From contig NZ_JAEPOL010000011.1 in assembly GCF_017642925.1 (NCBI RefSeq), forward strand, positions 62,001-126,000: a DNA stretch of 64,000 bases, given 5' to 3'. The position numbers and the translations under genes are program-made. The notes beneath the pieces were generated by a model. It was not told the DNA's origin. It ran no database searches and saw only the letters and a program-made list of their open reading frames with translations. This stretch comes from Maricaulis sp. (lineage in GTDB: Bacteria; Pseudomonadota; Alphaproteobacteria; Caulobacterales; Maricaulaceae). Positions 7,938 through 15,431 of the stretch are shown piece by piece; position 1 is the stretch's first letter; every line of letters begins with the position of its first letter.

Positions 7938-9035
7938 ATCCGCCGTCAGCGCGTCGAGCAGTTCGAAGGCAAAGTCCGGCGCCTCGAATGCCTTGTCATT
8001 GCCCTGAACGGCGAGGGTCAGGCCGGAGCGGCTGTCATGGATGACCGACGACCGGTAGCCGCCGAAATCGCCGCCATGGGCGATGCGGTAGGCGCCGTCT
8101 TCGTGGAAGCGCACATAGATGCCCAGCCCGTAGCCGCGCGTGCCGGCCTCGTCGAACGCATTGATATCCGAGCGCATGATGGCGCCCTCGGCGGCGAAAA
8201 ATCCACCATCGCCCAGAGCGCGATAGAGCGTGACGAGGTCTCCCGGCGTGGTGACCCAGCCGCCGCCTGTCCACTCATGATCGAGGTTGGATTTCAGCGT
8301 GCCGCGGCGCGCTGTCGCCTGCCGCCCGAACAGGCCGCGCGTATGACCGGCCGCGAGGTTCTCGAAGGTCCGGCCCTGCAGCGGCTCGGTACTCGTCATG
8401 CCCAGCGGCTCGACGACGAGGCGCCGGGCCAGATCGTAAAAGGTCTCGCCGGTCGCCGTCTCGATGATCAGGCCGACGAGGATGTAGTCGGTGTCGGAAT
8501 AGGAGAAGTGCGCGCCCGGTTCCCCCTCGGCCGCATCGCCTGCGACAAAGCCGACGAGTTCGTCGGGGGAATAGCCGCGATTGCCGCGTATCAGGCCGGC
8601 GAGGAAGAAGTCGACGTCTTCCAGATAGTCCGGCACGCCGGCGGAATGGTTGAGCAGCATGCGCAGGGTCAGGGCGTCGGCATTGGCGAGGTCGTGCCAC
8701 CAGTCGCGGTCCGACAGCCAGGTCGAGACCGGCGCGTCGAGGTCGAGCGCGCCTGCTTCGGCAAGCTGGACCGCGACCAGGGCGGTGATCGTCTTTCCGG
8801 TGCTGCCGGACAGGAAACGTGTGTCGCTGCCTACGGGGATGCCTTCGCGCGGGTCGGCGAGGCCGGCGTGCAGGTCGATCCGCTGGCCGTCAGCCTGTTG
8901 GAGGGTGAGCGACAGGCCCGGTGTCTGGCCGTCTTCGACGGCAGCGTTCATCCGGGACAGGGCGAAGGGGGCCGGGTCGGCGGCCTCCGCAGTCGCCGCG
9001 GCGAGGCAGAAAATAATCGGTATAATCAGGCGCAT
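7935..9035 (-). CDS. Secreted serine hydrolase of the beta-lactamase (class C/PBP-like) fold
   Basis: This 366-residue protein has a clear signal peptide ending at TAEA (about residue 18). The catalytic motifs of the serine beta-lactamase / D-Ala-D-Ala peptidase / esterase superfamily are present: S78-T-G-K81, Y179-S-D181 in place of YxN, and H320-G-G in place of KTG. The HGG box and general sequence are typical of the broad Beta-lactamase (PF00144) family, whose members are often peptidases or esterases rather than true beta-lactamases. The substrate is unknown. Its stop codon lies in the right 34-bp repeat. Confidence 0.85.
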   Translation of the reverse strand: MRLIIPIIFCLAAATAEAADPAPFALSRMNAAVEDGQTPGLSLTLQQADGQRIDLHAGLADPREGIPVGSDTRFLSGSTGKTITALVAVQLAEAGALDLDAPVSTWLSDRDWWHDLANADALTLRMLLNHSAGVPDYLEDVDFFLAGLIRGNRGYSPDELVGFVAGDAAEGEPGAHFSYSDTDYILVGLIIETATGETFYDLARRLVVEPLGMTSTEPLQGRTFENLAAGHTRGLFGRQATARRGTLKSNLDHEWTGGGWVTTPGDLVTLYRALGDGGFFAAEGAIMRSDINAFDEAGTRGYGLGIYVRFHEDGAYRIAHGGDFGGYRSSVIHDSRSGLTLAVQGNDKAFEAPDFAFELLDALTAD

Positions 9036-9290
9036 AGGACTGCCTAGAACCGGGGTCAGGCGGGGTCAAGGCAAGGTATTGTGATTGCGGGCTCGCAGCG
9101 GCGCGGCAATCCCGCCGCCGGCACCGGCAGCGCGCCCATTGACTTCCCTGTCCTGGCAGGTAAAACCCCCGCTTCCCTCGCCGGGGCCAGACCCTGGATC
9201 GTTTCACTTTAACGGGACGATGCGTGGACCGCCGTTTTGATCGCGTGCTGATGAGGGAGAGCACGCCGGGCCGCATCGAATAGAGAGAAC

Positions 9291-9908
9291 ATGTCGAAGC
9301 GTCATACGCAGAAATACAAGATTGACCGCCGCATGGGTGAAAACCTGTGGGGCCGTCCGAAGTCTCCGGTCAATTCGCGCTCCTACGGCCCGGGCCAGCA
9401 CGGCCAGCGCCGCAAGGGCAAGATGTCCGATTTCGGCCTGCAGCTGCGCGCCAAGCAGAAGCTGAAGGGCTATTACGGTTCCATCACCGAGAAGCAGTTC
9501 CGCCGCACCTATGACGAGGCTTCGCGCCGCAAGGGTAACACGACGGAAAACCTGATCGGCCTGCTGGAAAGCCGCCTGGACGCGATCGTCTACCGCGCCA
9601 AGTTCGTGCCGACCGTCTTCGCTGCACGTCAGTTCGTGAACCACGGCCACGTCAAGGTGAACGGCGTCAAGACCAACATCCCGTCCTTCCGCTGCAAGCC
9701 GGGCGACGTGATCGAGGTTCGTGACCGTTCCCGTTCCATGGCTCTGGTGCTGGAAGCCCTGGAAAGCGCCGAGCGCGATATCCCGGACTATATCGACCTG
9801 GATCCGAAAGCCATGAAGGCCACCTTCGTGCGCATGCCGGAATTCTCCGAAGTGCCGTATCCGGTGCAGATGGAACCGAACCTGGTCATCGAATTCTACT
9901 CCTCGTAA
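9291..9908 (+). CDS. rpsD: 30S ribosomal protein S4
   Basis: This 205-residue protein is full length for S4. It starts [20 protein letters not shown] and has the [12 protein letters not shown] segment, an S4 RNA-binding domain around residues 95-155 ([16 protein letters not shown], then VNGHVKVNG-type residues), and the usual VIEFYSS end. It is a primary 16S rRNA binder that nucleates the 30S body. It is monocistronic here and followed by a strong intrinsic terminator. Codon use is that of a highly expressed gene. Confidence 0.98.
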   Translation: MSKRHTQKYKIDRRMGENLWGRPKSPVNSRSYGPGQHGQRRKGKMSDFGLQLRAKQKLKGYYGSITEKQFRRTYDEASRRKGNTTENLIGLLESRLDAIVYRAKFVPTVFAARQFVNHGHVKVNGVKTNIPSFRCKPGDVIEVRDRSRSMALVLEALESAERDIPDYIDLDPKAMKATFVRMPEFSEVPYPVQMEPNLVIEFYSS

Positions 9909-9934
9909 GAGGACGAAATCCGACCTGGAAAACA

Positions 9935-9965
9935 GGCCGCTCCGGATCTCCGGGGCGGCCTTTTT
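9935..9965 (+). terminator. Rho-independent terminator of rpsD
   Basis: An 11-bp stem (GGCCGCTCCGG with CCGGGGCGGCC, one G-T pair) with an ATCT loop is followed at once by TTTTT, 27 bases after the rpsD stop. Confidence 0.9.
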
Positions 9966-9986
9966 CTTGGCGTGGAGATTGCCGTG

Positions 9987-11198
9987 TCAGCCGGCGTCCG
10001 GCCCGTCACGATCCTGCTGGTCGTTCAGGCCGAGCATGCGCGCGGAAACACCGGCTGTCAGCCCGTGCACGAGCAGCGAGATCACCACGATCACGAAGAC
10101 GAGGTCGAAGAAGACCGGTGTGATCGGTCCGGGGCTGACCACCGGAAAGATCGCCAGGAAGACCGGCACCGATCCGCGCATGCCCATCCAGCCGATATAG
10201 GCCTGTTCGCGCCATGGCATGCGCGCCGGCAAAAGGCAGGCGAAGACGGCCAGCGGCCGCGCGACCAGGATGAGCGCGCCTGCGAGGATCAGCCCGCTGG
10301 CGGCTACGCCGCCCAGCTCGCTCGGTGTCACCAGCAGGCCAAGCAATACGAACAGGCAGATCTGCGCAATCCAGGACAGGCCTTCGTGAAAATGGATGGC
10401 CCGTTGCGGTGGTTTGGCGCCGTGATTGGCGACGACAAGTCCGAAGAGATAGACCGCCAGGAAACCCGATCCGCCGATCAGTCCGGTCCCCGAGAAGGTC
10501 GCGAGGCCTGTCGCCAACAGGAAGGGCGAAGCAAGTCCGGCGGGTAATCTGAGCCAGCCCAGCAGGCTGGAGGCCAGCCAGCCGCCCGCGAGACCGGTCA
10601 GCAATCCCAGGCCGAGCTGGCTGGCGAGGAGAGGCAGTGTACCCGCAAGGGCGTTCAGCGAGAGCCCGCTGCCGCTGTCGACGATTTCCACCAGGCTGAT
10701 GGTGAGGAAGATCGCGACCGGGTCGTTGACGCCGGATTCTACCAGCAGGGTCTGGCGTGGCCGCTGGGGCAAACGTATCCCGCCATGGCGCAGGGACATG
10801 AAGGTTGCGGCGGCATCCGTGGAGCTGACCACCGCGCCGAACAGCAGGCCTTCCGCCAGCGAGGCATCCAGCAGGAGACTGTAGGCGAGCCCGACGAAGG
10901 TCGCGGTCAGCACCACGCCGGGACCGGCCAGCAGGCCTGCCGGCAGGGCTGCGGCCTTCATGTCCGACCAGCGCGTATCGAGACCGCCGGACAGGAGGAT
11001 CAGGGCCAGGCAGATCGAGCCGGCCGAATAGGTCAGCGCAAAGTCCTCGAACTCGATCCCGCCGGGACCGTCTTCACCCAGTGCCATGCCGATCGCCAGG
11101 AAAACAAGCAGGATCGGCGCCCGGAAGCGCGATGAAAGCGGGATCAGCATGATGCTCAGCGCGATGGTGGCGCTGATCAGAAGCAGGGCGTGCAGCAT
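9987..11198 (-). CDS. CPA1-type cation/proton antiporter (NhaP2-like, membrane domain only)
   Basis: This protein of about 403 residues is almost entirely hydrophobic, with 12-13 likely helices. The N-terminus (FRAPILLVFLAIGMALGEDG) matches the NhaP2/CvrA potassium/proton antiporter family. Conserved ion-path residues are visible in SSTDAAATF and VESGVNDP (the ND motif). It lacks the C-terminal TrkA-C regulatory domain of E. coli NhaP2 (about 578 residues). It would exchange K+ or Na+ for protons at the inner membrane. The ATG at 11198 aligns with the E. coli start; a GTG at 11246 with GGATAGAG upstream is an alternative. Confidence 0.85.
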   Translation of the reverse strand: MLHALLLISATIALSIMLIPLSSRFRAPILLVFLAIGMALGEDGPGGIEFEDFALTYSAGSICLALILLSGGLDTRWSDMKAAALPAGLLAGPGVVLTATFVGLAYSLLLDASLAEGLLFGAVVSSTDAAATFMSLRHGGIRLPQRPRQTLLVESGVNDPVAIFLTISLVEIVDSGSGLSLNALAGTLPLLASQLGLGLLTGLAGGWLASSLLGWLRLPAGLASPFLLATGLATFSGTGLIGGSGFLAVYLFGLVVANHGAKPPQRAIHFHEGLSWIAQICLFVLLGLLVTPSELGGVAASGLILAGALILVARPLAVFACLLPARMPWREQAYIGWMGMRGSVPVFLAIFPVVSPGPITPVFFDLVFVIVVISLLVHGLTAGVSARMLGLNDQQDRDGPDAG

Positions 11199-11396
11199 AA
11201 GGGTGTCAGCAAAGCCGGAAAGGGGCGGAAAGATAGGGCAAATCACACTCTATCCGGTCGCTGGCACATTGCCGACTGCCGTTGGGAACAGAGGGTGATG
11301 CAATGACAGGCAGACCTGCTACGACTGCGGGCAGTCGGCGAACATGGTTCGCTTGAGAGGAGCAAAGGGTTGATTCTCGCGACGTAACCGGTTTCA

Positions 11397-11412
11397 TGTG
11401 ATCTCCGTCACG
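11397..11412. promoter_or_regulatory. CRP/FNR-like palindrome
   Basis: TGTGA-TCTCCG-TCACG is one base from the CRP consensus TGTGA-N6-TCACA. It lies about 65 bases before the lipoprotein gene at 11475. It is a sequence match only. Confidence 0.35.
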
Positions 11413-11474
11413 GTCGCTGGGGGAGTTAGCCGGTCGTGCGGAATTCGTGCCGGGCAACACGGACGGGGGCAAGG

Positions 11475-11978
11475 GTGAAAACAGTTTGGGGTGTTTTCGC
11501 AGGCGTGGCGGTGATGGCGTCGGCATGTTCGACGACCGGGAGTGCGGGCGATGAGGGACGTTCCGCATTCCTGCCGTCACTGCCCCCGATGCCCGCCATG
11601 CGCGCGCTTCCGCGTATCCGCTTCTCCGACATGCGCTTGCCCGGCTTCGGCCGGGCGCCGGAGGTGGACCCGTCGCTCGAACCGGTGATGCACTGGCGGG
11701 TCATCGACAACGAGATCCTCGTTGTGCATGCGGACAGTCACGGCTGTACCACGCGCTCGGATTTCACGGTCGATGTCGGCAGCTATGAGGGTGATGTCTA
11801 CGCCGTCAGCCTGTCCCGGGACACGCCGGACGGCTGCAGCCGCGACATGCCATGGGGCGTGCAGCTGGCGTTTGCGCTCGACGAGCTGGGCGTGCCCGCC
11901 CAGGGCGAGGTCGTCGTGCTCAATCCGCTGGAAAGCGCCCGGCCTGCATCCGGCCGCCGCGTGGTCGCGGCGCGCTGA
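11475..11978 (+). CDS. Hypothetical lipoprotein
   Basis: This 167-residue protein starts at GTG 11475, preceded by GGACGGGGG. It has a lipoprotein signal ending VMASAC (lipobox cysteine about residue 18). After a proline- and arginine-rich linker comes a compact domain (about residues 65-155) with two cysteines (HGCTTRSDF and DGCSRDMPW) that could form a disulphide. No family was recognised with confidence. A CRP/FNR-like palindrome lies upstream. An outer-membrane or periplasmic location is expected. Confidence 0.7.
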   Translation: MKTVWGVFAGVAVMASACSTTGSAGDEGRSAFLPSLPPMPAMRALPRIRFSDMRLPGFGRAPEVDPSLEPVMHWRVIDNEILVVHADSHGCTTRSDFTVDVGSYEGDVYAVSLSRDTPDGCSRDMPWGVQLAFALDELGVPAQGEVVVLNPLESARPASGRRVVAAR

Positions 11979-12006
11979 CGCACGCTGACAGGTGTCCTGA
12001 GAGGGC

Positions 12007-12336
12007 TCAGGCCGGTTCGATCAGACCCTTGTCGCGCAGATAGGTCTGCAGTTCGCCGGTCTCGAACATTTCCTTGACGATGTCGCAACCGCCCACGAAC
12101 TCGCCCTTGATGTAGAGTTGCGGGATGGTCGGCCAGTTCGAGAATTGCTTGATGCCCTGACGGATACCGTCATCCTCGAGTACGTTGACGCTCTCGAAAT
12201 CGACCTGGAGATGGTCCAGCACACGCGCCACCACGGATGAGAAGCCGCATTGCGGAAACACCGGCGTGCCCTTCATGAACAGGACGACGTCATTATTCTC
12301 GATCGTGGATTTGATGACGTCATGGGCAGTGGTCAT
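12007..12336 (-). CDS. grxD: Monothiol glutaredoxin, Grx4/GrxD family
   Basis: This 109-residue protein has the diagnostic monothiol site C30-G-F-S and the glutathione-binding segments FMKGTP, WPTIPQLYI and GGCDI. These proteins carry [2Fe-2S] clusters with BolA and function in iron-sulphur delivery and iron sensing. bolA is the first gene of the same strand group, separated by an aldo/keto reductase. The start follows AGGGAG at good spacing. Confidence 0.95.
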   Translation of the reverse strand: MTTAHDVIKSTIENNDVVLFMKGTPVFPQCGFSSVVARVLDHLQVDFESVNVLEDDGIRQGIKQFSNWPTIPQLYIKGEFVGGCDIVKEMFETGELQTYLRDKGLIEPA

Positions 12337-12368
12337 GGCGGGACTCCCTGTTGGATCTGTCCGTTCAG

Positions 12369-13190
12369 CTAGGAAGCGGAGGCTTGGGCTTCAAGGGCCG
12401 CTAGCCGGGCATTCTCGGCCAGATTGGCGTGGCGTGTCGTCAGGCACACTAGCGCATCTGCCGGTCCGTTTTCGAGCGCCCATTTCAGGCCCAGCTGCGG
12501 CGTATTGACCGGCACGGCCGGTGTGGTGCCCGTCAGGCTGCGCCTGGCTTGCCGGGCCCAGTACCAAAGATCGCCGCGCGAGCGCGGCAGGCGGCGGCGT
12601 GTAGTGCCGGCCATCACCTCGATACCCAGCACACGCAGTCCGGCCGCACGGGCCCGCTCCAGCCGGGCCGTCTCGATGTCGGAAAGTCCGCTGTTTACCG
12701 GCGCCATGATCGCCTGGAACGCTCCGGTATCGATGGCGGCATCAAGCTCGGCACCCCGCCCGCAAACGCCGAGATACCGCACCATGCCGCGGTCGCAGAA
12801 GGCCTGGAGGTGACGGATCAGCTTGTCGCTCATCTCGGCCGGTGCCGGACCATGCAGCAGCAGAAGGTCGACATGGTTCATCGACAGCCGCTCCAGCGAG
12901 GCGCGCAGCGACATTTCCACGGCACCGGCAGAGAAGTCGCGGCGCCCGCCCGGACCGATACCCGCCTTGGTGGCCACGAAGACCTTGTCGCGCGGTACGG
13001 TCTGGAGGGCGCGTCCGAGCCGGCGTTCCGCCTCGCCCTTGCCGTAGGAGGGGCCGGTGTCGAACAGGGTGATGCCCAGGCCGACGGCCCGGCGCACAAG
13101 GTCTTCCGTCGCATGCCGGGGCATGGCCCAGCCTGCGTGCGGGCCGGATACGCCGAAGCCGAGGCGGGAGAAGGCCGGATCGTCGATCAC
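12369..13190 (-). CDS. Aldo/keto reductase family protein
   Basis: This 273-residue protein has the catalytic tetrad of the family: D44 and Y49 in FDTGPSYG, K75 in FVATKAG and H113 in LLHGP. It is somewhat shorter than the usual 300-330 residues, and the C-terminal NADPH-binding loops look reduced. It starts at a GTG 7 bases after the bolA stop, so it is probably co-transcribed with bolA and grxD. The substrate is unknown. Its place between bolA and grxD, normally neighbours, suggests an insertion. Confidence 0.85.
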   Translation of the reverse strand: MIDDPAFSRLGFGVSGPHAGWAMPRHATEDLVRRAVGLGITLFDTGPSYGKGEAERRLGRALQTVPRDKVFVATKAGIGPGGRRDFSAGAVEMSLRASLERLSMNHVDLLLLHGPAPAEMSDKLIRHLQAFCDRGMVRYLGVCGRGAELDAAIDTGAFQAIMAPVNSGLSDIETARLERARAAGLRVLGIEVMAGTTRRRLPRSRGDLWYWARQARRSLTGTTPAVPVNTPQLGLKWALENGPADALVCLTTRHANLAENARLAALEAQASAS

Positions 13191-13196
13191 GCCGGC

Positions 13197-13433
13197 TCAG
13201 CCTGCCGGTACGCGGGTTTCCAGGGCGAGGGCGTGCAGCTCGCCGCCCATCTTCTCGCCGAGCGCGGCATAGACCATCTGGTGCTGGGCGACACGCAGCT
13301 TGCCGCGAAAGCTTTCCGACGTGACCACGGCCTTCCAGTGATCATTGTCGCCGGCCAGGTCTTCCATCTCGACATCGGCATCGGGAATGCCGGCCTTGAT
13401 CAGGGCGACGATATCCTCGGCGGGCATGGGCAT
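13197..13433 (-). CDS. bolA: BolA-family protein
   Basis: This 78-residue protein covers the whole BolA domain. It has a class-II-like fold with DNDHWKAVVTSESFRGK, then RVAQHQMVYAALGEKMGGELHAL split over the helix that carries the conserved His ligands. It partners monothiol glutaredoxin (grxD, same group) in [2Fe-2S] cluster handling. By family it is cytosolic. Confidence 0.93.
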   Translation of the reverse strand: MPMPAEDIVALIKAGIPDADVEMEDLAGDNDHWKAVVTSESFRGKLRVAQHQMVYAALGEKMGGELHALALETRVPAG

Positions 13434-13554
13434 GGCGGCTCTCCGGGCGGTGACGGATGTGTGATCCGGCGTGTTGCGTTGTGCCTTTTACCGGACCGGT
13501 GTCGGGCGCATATCGAGGGCCAAGCTAATCGCCACGACCGCAAGGGAAAAGACC

Positions 13555-14064
13555 ATGAGCCTGCTGTTGACTGCCAAAACCTGCCTTCGCCTGTCGCTGG
13601 GCGCCGCCAATCTCGCGCTGGCGATCTTCCTGCTGGCCGGAGCGGCCTTTGCCGGCGAGCAATATGTTGACCGCGACGGAAGGGCCGTCAGCGGCTTCGA
13701 TGTCGTTTCCTACCACACTGCCGAGACCCCGCAGATGGGCCTGGCCGATATCAGCGCCGAGTATAATGGCGCCGTCTGGCATTTCGCCAGCGAGGCCAAT
13801 CGCGAGGCCTTCCTGGCCAATCCGCAGCGCTATATCCCGGCCTATGACGGGCATTGCGCCTGGGCGGCCTCGCGCGGCTACAAGGCGCGCACCGATCCGC
13901 AGGCCTACCGGATTGTCGAAGGCGTGCTCTACATGAATTACGATGCCGGCATCCAGCGCCGCTGGGAACGCGACATCGACGGTTTCATCGCGCAGGCCGA
14001 GGCCAACTGGCCCGAGCTGGAGGCCGAACCTGCCGCCAGCCCGCCGCGCGGCTGGTTCCAGTGA
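13555..14064 (+). CDS. Secreted YHS-domain protein
   Basis: This 169-residue protein has an N-terminal signal or anchor (LAIFLLAGAAFAG, cleavage near residue 36). A YHS-like domain follows, with VSGFDVVSYHT, then AVWHFASEANREAFLANPQRY (read as WHFASEANREAF plus LANPQRY) and DGHCAWAASRGY. YHS domains are often metal-associated, and several periplasmic members occur near copper or heme genes. The ATG at 13555 follows AAGGGA; longer starts upstream lack a site. It is monocistronic and ends before a strong palindrome. Confidence 0.85.
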   Translation: MSLLLTAKTCLRLSLGAANLALAIFLLAGAAFAGEQYVDRDGRAVSGFDVVSYHTAETPQMGLADISAEYNGAVWHFASEANREAFLANPQRYIPAYDGHCAWAASRGYKARTDPQAYRIVEGVLYMNYDAGIQRRWERDIDGFIAQAEANWPELEAEPAASPPRGWFQ

Positions 14065-14117
14065 TCCGCAGATACTGACCGAAAATTCAGTGTGTTCGCG
14101 GCCTGTGCCGTGGCAAG

Positions 14118-14145
14118 CTCCCCCGGATTGATCAATCCGGGGGAG
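14118..14145 (+). promoter_or_regulatory. Perfect 28-bp palindrome that buries the M28 ribosome-binding site
   Basis: Two 12-base arms (CTCCCCCGGATT and AATCCGGGGGAG) around GATC form a flawless hairpin followed by TTTTC. The right arm contains GGGGGAG, the only good ribosome site for the ATG at 14151. It can act as terminator for the YHS gene and, if read through, would hide the M28 start. Confidence 0.8.
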
Positions 14146-14150
14146 TTTTC

Positions 14151-15095
14151 ATGCGGTCCATCCTGTTCAGCGCTGCCGTTTCTTTTGCCGTCTTCACCCA
14201 GGCCGGGTGCGCCCAGGAGGGCCCGGCGCTCGATCGCGAGCAATTGCTGGAAGATCTGCGCATCCTGGCCGCCGACGACATGGAAGGCCGCGAAGTGGCA
14301 ACCGAGGGCAATGCCCGGGCCCGCGCCTATATCATCGAGCGGCTGGAGGGGATCGGCGTGGGGCCGGTGAACGGCGATTACGAGCACAGCTTCACCTTCT
14401 CCCTGCCGCGCAATCCGGACGAAGACATTACCGGTGTGAACATCCTGGCGCAGATCGAGGGGACGTCGGACAGCGAGCGCACCCTCGTCGTCACGGCCCA
14501 TTACGATCATGAGGGCATGCGCGACGGACAGATCTGGAACGGCGCCGACGACAATGCGTCCGGTGTGGCCTCGGTGCTCGCCATTGCCGCGGACTTTGTT
14601 GCCAACCCGCCCGAGCATGACGTGATCTTCGCCTTCGTCGATGCCGAGGAGCGGGGCCTGCAGGGCGCGCGCGCCTTCGTCGCCAATCCGCCCATCCCGG
14701 TGGAGAACATCACCTTCAATCTCAACATGGACATGGTGGCGATGTCCCAGGACCGCATCCTGTGGGCCGTCGGCACCTATCACTATCCCTTCCTCGTCCC
14801 GATGGTCGAAGAGGTTGCGGCGCGCGCCGATGTCTCGATGCCGATGGGTTATGACGAGCCGACCGAGGAGCCGGGCGGTGACTGGACGCTGCTGACGGAT
14901 TCAGGCGCCTTCCACGTCGCCGGCATCCCCTTCATCTATCTCGGCGTCGACTTCCACCCGCACTACCACCAGCCGACCGACACCTATGAGAACATGACGC
15001 TGGACTTCTTCCAGGACGCCTCGGCCGCGATCGTGGATTTCGCCCGGGAGGCGGATGAAAGGCTGGACGAGATCGGCGAGGCTGCGGGGCGGTAG
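14151..15095 (+). CDS. M28-family zinc aminopeptidase, lipoprotein
   Basis: This 314-residue protein has a lipoprotein signal ending TQAGC (C20). The zinc-ligand set of M28 is visible: H117 in TAHYDHEG, D133 in GADDNASG, the catalytic and ligand glutamates E166/E167 in DAEERGLQG, the NMDMV aspartate, and a C-terminal HYHQPTD histidine. It should release N-terminal amino acids from peptides in the periplasm or at the outer membrane. It has no PA domain, unlike the second M28 enzyme at 28.3-30.0 kb. Translation may be controlled by the palindrome over its ribosome site. Confidence 0.9.
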   Translation: MRSILFSAAVSFAVFTQAGCAQEGPALDREQLLEDLRILAADDMEGREVATEGNARARAYIIERLEGIGVGPVNGDYEHSFTFSLPRNPDEDITGVNILAQIEGTSDSERTLVVTAHYDHEGMRDGQIWNGADDNASGVASVLAIAADFVANPPEHDVIFAFVDAEERGLQGARAFVANPPIPVENITFNLNMDMVAMSQDRILWAVGTYHYPFLVPMVEEVAARADVSMPMGYDEPTEEPGGDWTLLTDSGAFHVAGIPFIYLGVDFHPHYHQPTDTYENMTLDFFQDASAAIVDFAREADERLDEIGEAAGR

Positions 15096-15144
15096 GTTTC
15101 ACTTCTTGCCTTGTAGGGAAAGGAGGCGCTGAAGCCTGCTCCCA

Positions 15145-15295
15145 TTTCTCCCGGCCGAACGCCCGGCGAAGCCCGGGCGAAGTGCCGGGATCTACGGGAA
15201 GCTCATCACTTTCTACGGGAAGCTCATCACTTGAAGTGACTTTCGGTAGATCCCGGATCTGCAGCCTGCCTGCGCAGGCTTGCGTCCGGGAGAAA
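15145..15295. repeat. Cloverleaf REP-like element with internal 21-bp tandem duplication
   Basis: The outer arms TTTCTCCCGG (15145-15154) and CCGGGAGAAA (15286-15295) enclose the arms CCGGGATCTAC (15185-15195) and GTAGATCCCGG (15246-15256), with smaller GC hairpins. A 21-base unit starting TCTACGGGAAGC is present twice in tandem from 15191. The plan matches the element at 22522-22689. The whole 15096-15431 gap has no gene. Confidence 0.8.
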
Positions 15296-15323
15296 CATAA
15301 GAGGTTGTAGTGAATACTTCCGT

Positions 15324-15400
15324 TTTCCCCGGATTTATTCCGGGGTCTGGTGGCGTTTCAGGCGCAGGCTCCTCCAGGCCCCGGCACAAGGCCGGGGAAA
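15324..15400. repeat. Second palindromic element downstream of purL
   Basis: TTTCCCCGG (15324-15332) pairs with CCGGGGAAA (15392-15400). Each arm also belongs to a local hairpin, CCCCGG-atttatt-CCGGGG and CCCCGGC-acaag-GCCGGGG. It may serve as the purSQL terminator region. Confidence 0.6.
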
Positions 15401-15431
15401 GTGGAGGGGGAGTGCGCGGCGAAACGGCGGA

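Noticed and set aside
7935-9035. True antibiotic-resistance beta-lactamase
   Set aside because: The SxxK/YxD/HGG motif set fits the broad PF00144 hydrolases; no class A, C or D hallmark beyond that supports resistance.
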